Part shown: piece after piece, positions 1-6,506 of the stretch | Layout of the letters: the number at the start of each line of letters is the position of its first letter | Numbering within the stretch: the first letter of the stretch is position 1 | NCBI GenBank assembly: GCA_027457205.1 | Contig: DAIDTM010000256.1 | Location: 1 to 10,214, forward strand | DNA length: 10,214 nt | Direction of reading: 5' to 3' | From: Anaerolineae bacterium | GTDB lineage: Bacteria; Chloroflexota; Anaerolineae; UBA4142 | Program-made: the position numbers and the translations under genes | The notes under the pieces: model-generated | The model's database searches: none | What the model was told of the DNA's origin: nothing | Seen by the model: only the letters and a program-made list of their open reading frames with translations

Positions 1-206
1 GTATCGGCACGGCGATCACGCTGATGAATCCGGCACGCGTCGTCGTCGGCGGCGGTGTGAGCAAGTCGGGCGAGCGATACTGGAGCGAGCTGCGTGCCGC
101 GACGCGCGCGAACACGCTACCGCAGATGCGCGTCGGAATCATCCCCGCCGCCCTCGGCGACGATGCGCCGCTGTGGGGCGCGATCGCGCTGGCGGAATCG
201 ATTTGA
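1..206 (+). CDS. ROK-family protein (sugar kinase or regulator), C-terminal fragment
   Basis: This is the 3' end of a gene that begins before the window; the first complete codon is at position 3 and the stop is TGA 204-206. The 67 visible residues show the ROK C-terminal pattern: a hydrophobic helix, then NPARVVVGGGVS, then IIPAALGDDAPLWGAIALA. In ROK glucokinases the GGG turn lies in the ATP-binding lobe, and the ALGDDA...GA stretch is the conserved last helix. Full-length members are about 300 residues, so only roughly a fifth is visible. Whether it is a glucokinase, another hexokinase or a ROK regulator cannot be told, because the substrate-binding His/Cys zinc motif and any helix-turn-helix lie outside. 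Its stop codon overlaps the -35 box of the cyd promoter, and it is probably not part of the cyd operon. Confidence 0.85.
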   Translation, partial: IGTAITLMNPARVVVGGGVSKSGERYWSELRAATRANTLPQMRVGIIPAALGDDAPLWGAIALAESI

Positions 207-231
207 CACGCGCGCTCTTCCGCGATACAAT
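203..231 (+). promoter_or_regulatory. Sigma-70-type promoter of the cyd operon
   Basis: TTGACA at 203-208 is a perfect -35 box. It is separated by exactly 17 bases from TACAAT at 226-231, one mismatch from the TATAAT consensus. The expected transcription start is near 238, about 97 bases ahead of cydA. The -35 overlaps the stop codon of the upstream ROK gene. Nothing else in the 128-bp gap resembles a promoter as well. Confidence 0.75.
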
Positions 232-250
232 GAGACTAGAATAGTATCAT
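230..250 (+). promoter_or_regulatory. Inverted repeat over the cyd -10 and +1: candidate operator
   Basis: ATGAGACTA (230-238) and TAGTATCAT (242-250) form an inverted repeat with 8 of 9 positions matching and a 3-base centre. It begins in the last two bases of the -10 box and runs over the predicted start site, a position where a bound repressor would block transcription. The Rrf2 regulator at the end of the operon is the obvious candidate ligand, but that link is inference. The length (21 bp) suits an Rrf2 dimer. Confidence 0.45.
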
Positions 251-264
251 TTGGACTGGTGAGG

Positions 265-320
265 ACGCCTGTCCCCATGCCGAGATGACTCGCGGCATCG
301 GGACGGGCGTATTTTATTTT
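265..320 (+). terminator. Strong hairpin plus T-run in the cydA leader (attenuator or terminator)
   Basis: The arm 265-275 pairs with 300-310 without a break (11 pairs, one of them G-U). After one C-C mismatch (276/299), 277-282 pairs with 293-298 (6 pairs), leaving a 10-base apical loop. TATTTTATTTT follows at once (310-320). This is the shape of an intrinsic terminator acting on the + strand only. It lies between the cyd promoter and the cydA ribosome binding site, so cyd transcripts must read through it. It may be an attenuator, the end of a short RNA of about 80 nt, or a stop for readthrough from the ROK gene. Confidence 0.7.
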
Positions 321-334
321 CAAGGAGGAGAAGT

Positions 335-1699
335 ATGGATGCGCTGTTTCTGGCGCGGCTGCAGTTTGCAGTCACAACGGTGTACCACTTTTTCTTCGTG
401 CCGTTGACGCTGGGCTTGTCCATCCTCGTCGCGATCATGCAGACGATCTATTTTCGCACCGGCGACGAGGCGTGGAAAAAGCACACCGAGTTCTGGGGCA
501 AGTTGTTTCTTATCAATTTTGCGATGGGCGTCGTCACTGGCATTGTGCAAGAGTTCCAGTTTGGAATGAACTGGTCGGAGTACTCGCGCTTCGTCGGCGA
601 CATTTTTGGCGCGCCGCTAGCGATTGAGGCGCTGCTCGCGTTCTTCCTCGAATCGACCTTCCTCGGTGTGTGGTTCTTCGGCTGGGACAAGCTCTCCAAG
701 CGCGTGCACCTCGCGGCGATCTGGCTCGTCGCCATCGCGTCGAATCTCTCGGCGCTGTGGATTCTGCTTGCCAACTCGTTCATGCAGCAGCCGGTCGGTT
801 ACACGCTTCGCAACGGACGCGCGGAGATGACCGATTTCTTTGCGCTCGCCACCAACCCCAACATCTGGACGCAGTATCCGCACGTCCTCTTCTCGGGCGT
901 GGTCACCGCCGGGTTTTTCGTGCTCGGCGTCAGCGCGTGGCATCTGGCGCGCAAGAGCAATCCGGATTTCTTCCGCCGCGCGTTTCAGGTCGCGGCGCTG
1001 TACGCGTCGATTGGCGCGGTGATGGTCATCCTCGTCGGTCACAGTCAAGCGCAGCACATGGTACAGAATCAGCCGATGAAAATGGCGGCGGCGGAAGCGC
1101 TGTACCAAAGCCAAGACCCTGCTTCGTTCTCCCTGCTGACGATCGGCGATCTTTCCGGGCGCAAGGAAGTCTTCGCCATTCGGATCCCGGACCTGCTGAG
1201 TCTTTTGGCGTACAACCAGTTCACCGGCGAAGTCAAGGGCATCAACGATTTGCAGGCGGAGTACGTGAAGCAGTACGGTCCCGGCGATTACGCGCCGCCC
1301 ATTCCGCTCATCTACTGGAGTTTTCGCGGAATGGTCGGGGCGGGATTCCTGATGGCGTTCCTCGCGTTGGTCGCGCTGTACTTTGTATTGCGGAACAACG
1401 TCGAAGGCAGCCGGCTGCTGCTCCGCGTTCTGCCCTGGGCGATTCTGCTGCCGTACCTCGCGAACACGACCGGTTGGTTGATGACCGAACTGGGGCGCGC
1501 ACCGTGGATCGTCTTCGGCTTGATGAAGATCGATCAGGCGGTCTCGCCGGCTTCGGTCGTATCGGGCGTCTCCGTACTGATTACGCTGGTCTTGTTCACT
1601 CTGCTCTACGGCGCGCTGATGGCGGTTACGGTCTATCTGCTGCGGCGCTATGCGCGAGTCGATCCTGACATAGAAACCGCGCCAGTCGGCGCGTATTAA
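335..1699 (+). CDS. cydA: Cytochrome bd quinol oxidase subunit I, CydA
   Basis: CydA is the haem-bearing subunit of cytochrome bd, a membrane terminal oxidase that oxidises quinol and reduces O2 to water with high affinity. The 454-residue protein has the family layout of hydrophobic helices throughout. His18 in the motif RLQFAVTTVYHFFFVPLTLG corresponds to the haem b595 ligand (E. coli His19). His183 in YPHVLFSGVVTAG fits the haem b558 ligand (His186). Met333 with Arg331 in WSFRGMVG fits the second b558 ligand (Met393). Glu385 lies in GWLMTELGRAPW, the family's GWxxxExGRQPW box, here with Ala instead of Gln. E. coli CydA is 522 residues; the shorter length indicates the short Q-loop class. 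An excellent Shine-Dalgarno (AAGGAGG, 322-328) sits 6 bases ahead of the ATG. cydB follows after 13 bases. Confidence 0.97.
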   Translation: MDALFLARLQFAVTTVYHFFFVPLTLGLSILVAIMQTIYFRTGDEAWKKHTEFWGKLFLINFAMGVVTGIVQEFQFGMNWSEYSRFVGDIFGAPLAIEALLAFFLESTFLGVWFFGWDKLSKRVHLAAIWLVAIASNLSALWILLANSFMQQPVGYTLRNGRAEMTDFFALATNPNIWTQYPHVLFSGVVTAGFFVLGVSAWHLARKSNPDFFRRAFQVAALYASIGAVMVILVGHSQAQHMVQNQPMKMAAAEALYQSQDPASFSLLTIGDLSGRKEVFAIRIPDLLSLLAYNQFTGEVKGINDLQAEYVKQYGPGDYAPPIPLIYWSFRGMVGAGFLMAFLALVALYFVLRNNVEGSRLLLRVLPWAILLPYLANTTGWLMTELGRAPWIVFGLMKIDQAVSPASVVSGVSVLITLVLFTLLYGALMAVTVYLLRRYARVDPDIETAPVGAY

Positions 1700-1712
1700 A
1701 AGGGAGGCGACA

Positions 1713-2723
1713 ATGGATCTCAACGTCCTGTGGTTCATTCTGATCGCGGTGTTGTTTGCCGGCTTTTTCTTCCTCGAAGGATTCGATTACGGCGTGGGCA
1801 TCTTGCTGCCCTTCCTCGGCAAGAATGACGACGAGCGGCGTGTGATCGTCAACACGATCGGACCGTTCTGGGATGGGAACGAAGTGTGGCTGCTAACCGC
1901 CGGCGGCGCGATGTTCGCCGCGTTCCCACAGTGGTACGCGACGATGTTCAGCGGGTTCTACCTCGCGCTCGCCCTGGTCTTGATCGCGCTCATCCTGCGC
2001 GGCGTCGCGTTCGAATTTCGTCGCAAGGACGAGCGCGCGACGTGGCGCGGCGGCTGGGACTGGGCGATCTTTATCGGCAGTCTGCTGCCGGCGCTGCTGT
2101 TCGGCGTGGCGTTCGGCAACCTGCTGCGCGGCGTGCCGATCGACGCGAGCAAGAATTACGCCGGCGACTTTTTCTTTCTGCTCAATCCATACGCGCTGTT
2201 GACTGGATTGTACGGCTTGGTGCTGATGACGCTGCACGGCGCGGTCTATCTAAGTCTCAAAACGGACGGCGAATTGTCCGCGCGCGCGCGCCGCATCGCC
2301 TCCACGTTGTGGCTGCCGGCGCTGGTCTTGCTCTTCGCCGCGCTCGCCGCGAGTTACGGGGCGACTGATATGTACTCCAAGCTCGGCGTCAACCCCGGTC
2401 CCATCCCCATCCTCGGCGGCGTCGCACTGCTCTCCGTCATCTGGTTCCTTCGCCGCCAGCGCGACGGCTGGGCGTTCGTGATGACCGGCATCACCCTCGT
2501 GACCACGGTGATGACGATCTTTATGACGCTCTTCCCGCGCGTGATGATCTCCACGCTCAACCCGGATTGGAGTCTGACGATCTACAACGCGTCGTCATCG
2601 CCGTACACGCTGACGGTGATGACCTTTATCGCGCTGGTCTTTGTGCCGATCGTGCTGGTGTACCAGGGTTGGACGTACTATGTGTTCCGGCAGCGCGTCA
2701 GCCGCAAGTCTCTTGCCTCATAG
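1713..2723 (+). CDS. cydB: Cytochrome bd quinol oxidase subunit II, CydB
   Basis: CydB is the second integral subunit of cytochrome bd; it pairs with CydA and stabilises the haem sites in the membrane. The 336-residue product opens with the family signature: a first helix, then FFFLEGFDYGVGILLPFLG. This is followed by IGPFWDGNEVWLLTAGG and FAAFPQWYATMFSGFY, then the LRGVAFEFR box after the third helix. Later segments are alternating hydrophobic helices, and it ends with a short basic tail. E. coli CydB is 379 residues, so this is a compact but complete member. The Shine-Dalgarno AGGGAGG (1701-1707) is 5 bases from the ATG and 1 base past the cydA stop, indicating translation from the same mRNA. 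The stop is TAG. Confidence 0.97.
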   Translation: MDLNVLWFILIAVLFAGFFFLEGFDYGVGILLPFLGKNDDERRVIVNTIGPFWDGNEVWLLTAGGAMFAAFPQWYATMFSGFYLALALVLIALILRGVAFEFRRKDERATWRGGWDWAIFIGSLLPALLFGVAFGNLLRGVPIDASKNYAGDFFFLLNPYALLTGLYGLVLMTLHGAVYLSLKTDGELSARARRIASTLWLPALVLLFAALAASYGATDMYSKLGVNPGPIPILGGVALLSVIWFLRRQRDGWAFVMTGITLVTTVMTIFMTLFPRVMISTLNPDWSLTIYNASSSPYTLTVMTFIALVFVPIVLVYQGWTYYVFRQRVSRKSLAS

Positions 2724-2745
2724 TCAGATGCCGTAGATTGCCATA

Positions 2746-2780
2746 GAAGGATGAAAAAGGGCTTGCCGCCTTCATCCTTC
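2746..2780 (+). repeat. Inverted-repeat tract before cydD
   Basis: GAAGGATGAA (2746-2755) and TTCATCCTTC (2771-2780) are perfect 10-base inverted repeats around a 15-base loop, followed by more pyrimidine words (ATCCCTCATCCC) and TTTT. It fills most of the 75-bp gap between cydB and the likely cydD start. Read in the cydD frame it encodes GLPPSSF, close to the LPPSSV and RPPSSV encoded by the tracts inside the gene at about 3743-3829 and 5630-5725, so the three look like one element family. The hairpin contains an in-frame ATG (2751) with AGAAGG directly against it. Confidence 0.7.
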
Positions 2781-2798
2781 ATCCCTCATCCCTTTTGT

Positions 2799-5700
2799 AT
2801 GAACCTCGACCATCGCCTCCTCCAGCAACTGCGCGGTGTCCGCGCCGGGTTCGCGCTGACGATTCTTCTCGGCGCGCTGGTTGGCGTGCTCGTCATCGCG
2901 CAGGCATACACGCTGAGCCGCATCGTCGCACCGGTGTTTCTGCGCGGCGCGAGGCTAGGCGACGTATGGAGCGCGCTGCTCGTTCTGCTGGCGATCATCG
3001 CCGCGCGCGCCGTGCTGACGTGGGGCGGCGAGACCGCCGCGTTCCGGGTTGCCGTGCGCGTCAAGACCGATCTGCGCGAACGTGTCTTCAATCGCCTGAT
3101 GGCGCTGGGTCCGGCGTACACGCGCGGCGAGCGCACCGGCGAATTGGCGACCACCGCGGTCGAAGGCATCGAAGCGCTGGAGGCGTACTACAGTCAGTAC
3201 CTGCCGCAGCTTGTACTTGCCGTGCTCGTGCCGCTCTCGATCCTCGCCGCTGTCCTCCCGCTCGATCCGTTGTCCGGCGTCGTTCTGCTGCTGACCGGTC
3301 CACTCGTCCCGCTCTTTATGATCCTGATCGGCGGCGCGGCGGACGCGCTGACGCGCCAGCAGTACGCATCGCTCAGCCGAATGAGCGCGCATTTTCTCGA
3401 TGTGCTGCAAGGGCTGCCGACGCTCAAGATGTTTGGACGGAGCCGCGAGCAGATCGAAACGATCGCGCGCGTGAGCAGCCAATTCCGCGACGCGACGCTG
3501 CGCGTGCTGCGCGTGGCGTTCCTCTCCGCGTTCGCGCTGGAAATGATCGCGACGATCAGCACGGCGATTGTCGCAGTCGAGGTTGGGCTGCGGCTGTTGT
3601 ACGGGCAGATGCAGTTCGAGTCAGCGTTCTTCATCCTTGTCCTCGCGCCAGATTTTTACTTGCCCCTTCGCCTTCTCGGCACGCGGTTTCACGCTGGAAT
3701 GTCTGGCGCTGCAGCGGGCGCGCGCGTGTTTGAGATCCTAGAGACGGAGGACGAAGGACGGAAGACGAAAGCTGAAGGTTTACCTCCGTCGTCGGTCCTC
3801 CGTCGTTCGTCATTCGTCATTCGTCCTCTGTCCATTGCTTTTGACCAAGTTCACTACACTTACGCCGGCGACCGCGCCGCGCTCAACGACGTCTCGTTCA
3901 GCATCGCGCCGGGGCAGCACGTCGCGCTGGTTGGTCCGACCGGCGCAGGGAAAAGCACGGTGGTGAACCTGCTTCTGCGCTTTATCGAACCAACGCGCGG
4001 CGAGATCACCATCGACGGCGCGCCGCTGCGCGAGTGGTCGCCGGACGCGTGGCGCGCGCAAATCGCGTGGGTGCCGCAGCATCCCTACCTGTTCGACGAA
4101 TCGGTCGCCGATAACATCCGGCTCGCGCGCCCGAACGCGTCGATGGAAGAGGTGATTCGCGCGGCGCAGCGCGCGTGCGCCGACGATGGCATCGTAACCC
4201 TGGGGCAGAGCGCGAATGAATTCGTCGGCGAGCGCGGCGCGCGGCTGAGCGCGGGGCAGGCGCAGCGCATCGCGCTTGCTCGCGCGTTCCTCAAAGACGC
4301 GCCGTTCCTGATTCTGGACGAGCCAACATCGAACCTCGACGTGGAAGTGGAAGCGCAGATTCGGGACGCGATGGAGCGGCTGATGCGCGATCGGACCGCG
4401 CTGATCGTGACGCATCGACTGAACACGGCGGCGCGCGCGGACCAGATCGTCGTTCTCGAACATGGTCGCGTCGCTGAAACCGGAACGCACGCCGAGTTGA
4501 TGCAACAACGCGGTGGGTATTATCGGCTGGTCGTCGCGGGAGGCGAGGGGCGAGGGGCGAAAGGCGCGGAGCGAGAGGCGAAAGGCGCGGGGCGAGAGGC
4601 GTGGGGCGAAGATCAGCCGGGCAACATGGTTCGCGCAATCGGAAATCGCAATTCAGCAATCGCCAATCACGTCACTCACCCCTTGTCACTCGTCACGTTT
4701 CTTCGTCTCCTTCAGATCGCTTCACCCTTCAAATGGTGGATCGCGCTCGCCGCGCTGCTCGGCGCGCTGACGATTGGCAGCAGCATCGGACTGATGGCGA
4801 CCTCGGCGTTCATCATCGCCAGTGCGGCGCGGCATCCATCGGTCGCCGATCTCGACGTGGCGATTGTCGGTGTGCGATTCTTTGGCATCGCGCGCGGCGT
4901 GTTTCGTTATCTCGAACGCTACGTCTCGCACTATGTCAATTTCAGCCTGCTCGCGCGCTTGCGCGTGTGGTTCTACTCTGCCATCGAGCCGCTTGCGCCC
5001 GCGCGTCTGGCGCAATTTCGCAGCGGCGATTTGCTCAGCCGCATCGTCGGCGACATCGAGACGCTGCAAAATTTCTACGTGCGCGTGCTCGCGCCGCCGC
5101 TTGTCGCGCTGGCGATCGCGGCATTTATGTTTTTCTTCTTGGCTGGTTTCTCGATTCGCCTCGCGTTCGTCATCCTCGCGTACATGTTCTTGGTGGGCGT
5201 CGCGCTGCCGGCGGTGGCGCGCTGGACCAGCCGCGGCGCGAATCGGCGGTTGATCGCGACGCGTGCGGAGCTGACCACGCAGTTGGTCGATGGGATTCAA
5301 GGTAGCGCCGATTTGATCACGTTCGGGCGCGCGGCGGATCGGTCCGCGCGCGTCGCCAGGCAGAGCCGCGCGTTGGCGCTGTCCCAGGCGCGGATGGCGT
5401 CGATCACCGGCGCGCACGACGCGGCGGGCAGCGCGTTGACGCACCTGGCGACGTGGTCGACGCTGGTGATCGCGATTCCACTGGTCGCGAGTGGAAAATT
5501 GAGCGGCGTCTATCTGCCGGTACTCGCGCTAGCGGTGTGGGCAAGTTTTGAGGGCGCGCTCGCCCTGCCGCTCGCGTTTCAGTACCTTGAAGGCAATCTA
5601 CAAGCGGCGCGGCGGCTATTTGAGATTGCGGACGAAGGACGAACGGCGACCGACGGACGACGGATGACCGAGGACGGAAGGCTGACGGCAATCAACCTCC

Positions 5701-6506
5701 GTCCTCCATCCTCCGTCTTCAGTCAGTCTTCGATAAGTGTGCAGTGCCTAAGCTTCCGCTACGCGCCGGACGAGCCGCTCGCGCTCGACCACGTCAGTTT
5801 CGATCTGCGCGCTGGCGCACGTCTGGCGATTGTCGGTCCAAGCGGCGCGGGCAAATCGACTATCGTCAATTTGTTGCTGCGCTTCTGGGACGCGGAACCC
5901 GGCAGCATCTGCGTCGATCGCCGCGACTTGCTCGACTATGCGCCGGAAGACGCGCGGCGGCTTTTCGCCGTCGTGGCGCAGCCAACGCATCTGTTCAACG
6001 CGTCGGTCCGCGACAATCTACTGCTCGCGCGCGCTGACGCAAGCGAGCAACAAATGATCGAGGCGGCGCAGCAGGCGCAGATTCACGATTTCATCGCGGC
6101 GCTGCCGCAGGGATACGATACGCTGGTGGGCGAGCAAGGTTGGCGGCTGAGCGGCGGCGAACGCCAGCGGCTGGCGATTGCCCGCGCGCTGCTCAAGGTC
6201 GCTAGACCCCGCGACCCATGCAGGGACGCGTCCATCCTCCTGCTCGACGAGCCGACCGCGAACCTTGACGCGCTGACCGAGCGCGCGGTGTTGCGCGCGC
6301 TTGGCGCGTTGATGGCGCGGAAGACGACGCTGATGATTACGCATCGACTGGTTGGGCTGGAGCAATTCGACGAGATTATCGTGCTGCGCGCCGGACGCAT
6401 CGTCGAGCGCGGCGCGCCGGCAGACCTGATGCGGCGCGACGGTTGGTATCGGCGGATGTGGGATTTGCAAAATCAGTCGTTCGTTCTGGAAGGAGAGACC
6501 GTATGA
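2799..6506 (+). CDS. cydDC: Fused thiol exporter ABC protein CydD-CydC
   Basis: CydDC is the heterodimeric ABC transporter that exports glutathione or cysteine, or binds haem, and is needed to assemble cytochrome bd. Here both halves are one 1,235-residue protein. CydD half: transmembrane domain (about 1-310) with YLPQLVLAVLVPLSILAAV and LAPDFYLPLRLLG, then Walker A GPTGAGKST (379-387), signature LSAGQ (483-487), Walker B ILDEP (Asp507, Glu508) and the THR switch. CydC half from about residue 630: Walker A GPSGAGKST (1013-1021), signature LSGGE (1117-1121), Walker B LLLDEP (Asp1150) and THR. E. coli CydD and CydC total 1,161 residues; the excess comes from a low-complexity linker, two in-frame repeat tracts at the TMD-ATPase hinges and a 9-residue insert before the second Walker B. 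I chose ATG 2799 because family-like sequence starts there (MNLDHRLLQQL). ATG 2751, inside the upstream repeat, would add 16 residues. Neither start has a normally spaced ribosome site. Fused CydDC is known from other phyla such as Streptomyces. Confidence 0.93.
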   Translation: MNLDHRLLQQLRGVRAGFALTILLGALVGVLVIAQAYTLSRIVAPVFLRGARLGDVWSALLVLLAIIAARAVLTWGGETAAFRVAVRVKTDLRERVFNRLMALGPAYTRGERTGELATTAVEGIEALEAYYSQYLPQLVLAVLVPLSILAAVLPLDPLSGVVLLLTGPLVPLFMILIGGAADALTRQQYASLSRMSAHFLDVLQGLPTLKMFGRSREQIETIARVSSQFRDATLRVLRVAFLSAFALEMIATISTAIVAVEVGLRLLYGQMQFESAFFILVLAPDFYLPLRLLGTRFHAGMSGAAAGARVFEILETEDEGRKTKAEGLPPSSVLRRSSFVIRPLSIAFDQVHYTYAGDRAALNDVSFSIAPGQHVALVGPTGAGKSTVVNLLLRFIEPTRGEITIDGAPLREWSPDAWRAQIAWVPQHPYLFDESVADNIRLARPNASMEEVIRAAQRACADDGIVTLGQSANEFVGERGARLSAGQAQRIALARAFLKDAPFLILDEPTSNLDVEVEAQIRDAMERLMRDRTALIVTHRLNTAARADQIVVLEHGRVAETGTHAELMQQRGGYYRLVVAGGEGRGAKGAEREAKGAGREAWGEDQPGNMVRAIGNRNSAIANHVTHPLSLVTFLRLLQIASPFKWWIALAALLGALTIGSSIGLMATSAFIIASAARHPSVADLDVAIVGVRFFGIARGVFRYLERYVSHYVNFSLLARLRVWFYSAIEPLAPARLAQFRSGDLLSRIVGDIETLQNFYVRVLAPPLVALAIAAFMFFFLAGFSIRLAFVILAYMFLVGVALPAVARWTSRGANRRLIATRAELTTQLVDGIQGSADLITFGRAADRSARVARQSRALALSQARMASITGAHDAAGSALTHLATWSTLVIAIPLVASGKLSGVYLPVLALAVWASFEGALALPLAFQYLEGNLQAARRLFEIADEGRTATDGRRMTEDGRLTAINLRPPSSVFSQSSISVQCLSFRYAPDEPLALDHVSFDLRAGARLAIVGPSGAGKSTIVNLLLRFWDAEPGSICVDRRDLLDYAPEDARRLFAVVAQPTHLFNASVRDNLLLARADASEQQMIEAAQQAQIHDFIAALPQGYDTLVGEQGWRLSGGERQRLAIARALLKVARPRDPCRDASILLLDEPTANLDALTERAVLRALGALMARKTTLMITHRLVGLEQFDEIIVLRAGRIVERGAPADLMRRDGWYRRMWDLQNQSFVLEGETV
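3743..3829 (+). repeat. In-frame inverted-repeat tract at the CydD hinge
   Basis: A purine-rich arm of GGA/GAC words (3743-3778) is followed by a pyrimidine-rich arm of CCTCC/GTC/TTCGTC words (3783-3829). GACGGAGGAC (3743-3752) is the exact reverse complement of GTCCTCCGTC (3795-3804). It lies in the cydDC reading frame right after the FEIL that ends the transmembrane domain and before the ATPase domain. It encodes about 30 polar residues (roughly 315-346) with no family counterpart. It shares the 12-mer GGACGAAGGACG and the 9-mer ACCTCCGTC with the tract in the CydC half. Confidence 0.75.
4538..4720 (+). repeat. Low-complexity linker joining CydD to CydC, with 21-bp tandem repeat
   Basis: The CydD ATPase domain ends near 4535 and recognisable CydC begins near 4690. 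Between them is a G-rich run of GGCGA/GGGGCGA words (4538-4610) holding two tandem copies of a 21-base unit (4556-4576 and 4577-4597, one mismatch, A4570/G4591). A run of AATCG/GCAATC words (about 4637-4670) and a TCACTC/GTCAC run (4671-4700) follow. The unit is a multiple of three and yields a heptad, AKGAERE then AKGAGRE, so the frame is kept. Base composition differs from the flanking coding sequence. This tract probably replaced a cydD stop and cydC start. Three closely spaced G-runs (4538-4557) could also fold. Confidence 0.7.
5630..5725 (+). repeat. In-frame inverted-repeat tract at the CydC hinge
   Basis: Another purine arm (from GGACGAAGGACG at 5630-5641 to about 5680) is followed by a pyrimidine arm (5695-5718). 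GAGGACGGA (5670-5678) exactly complements TCCGTCCTC (5698-5706). It follows FEIA, the CydC equivalent of FEIL in CydD, so it sits at the homologous hinge of the second half. It encodes residues about 944-975, including EGR and RPPSSV, matching EGR and LPPSSV in the first tract. The reading frame is preserved. Confidence 0.75.
6198..6224 (+). other. 27-base in-frame insertion in the CydC ATPase domain
   Basis: After the signature helix (...IARALLK) ABC proteins normally run straight into DAxILLLDEP. Here nine extra residues (VARPRDPCR, 1134-1142) intervene before DASILLLDEP. At the DNA level GGTCGC (6197-6202) and GCGACC (6211-6216) form a small hairpin, and the palindrome GGACGCGTCC (6224-6233) marks the distal edge. 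The words GCGACCC and ATG recall the repeat between nuoE and nuoF, so a short mobile repeat is a plausible origin, but the match is loose. Confidence 0.55.

Noticed and set aside
277..288. Three-codon leader peptide (ATG CCG AGA TGA) in the cydA hairpin
   Set aside because: No ribosome site, too short to mean anything, and expected by chance.
670..1668. 332-codon + strand frame overlapping cydA in another phase
   Set aside because: Out-of-frame reading of cydA, Arg-rich, without a ribosome site or recognisable motif.
617..1738. Long open frame of 373 codons on the - strand opposite cydA
   Set aside because: Antisense shadow of a GC-rich gene; the product is a run of Arg/Gln/Asp with no family likeness, while the + strand frame is clearly CydA.
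4538..4612. CRISPR-like or minisatellite array
   Set aside because: Only two tandem 21-bp units with no spacers, inside an open reading frame; it is a coding low-complexity repeat.
6443..6502. Upstream in-frame start for the Rrf2 gene
   Set aside because: It lies inside the cydDC ATPase end and has no family-like N-terminus; ATG 6503 has a good ribosome site and the usual Rrf2 start.
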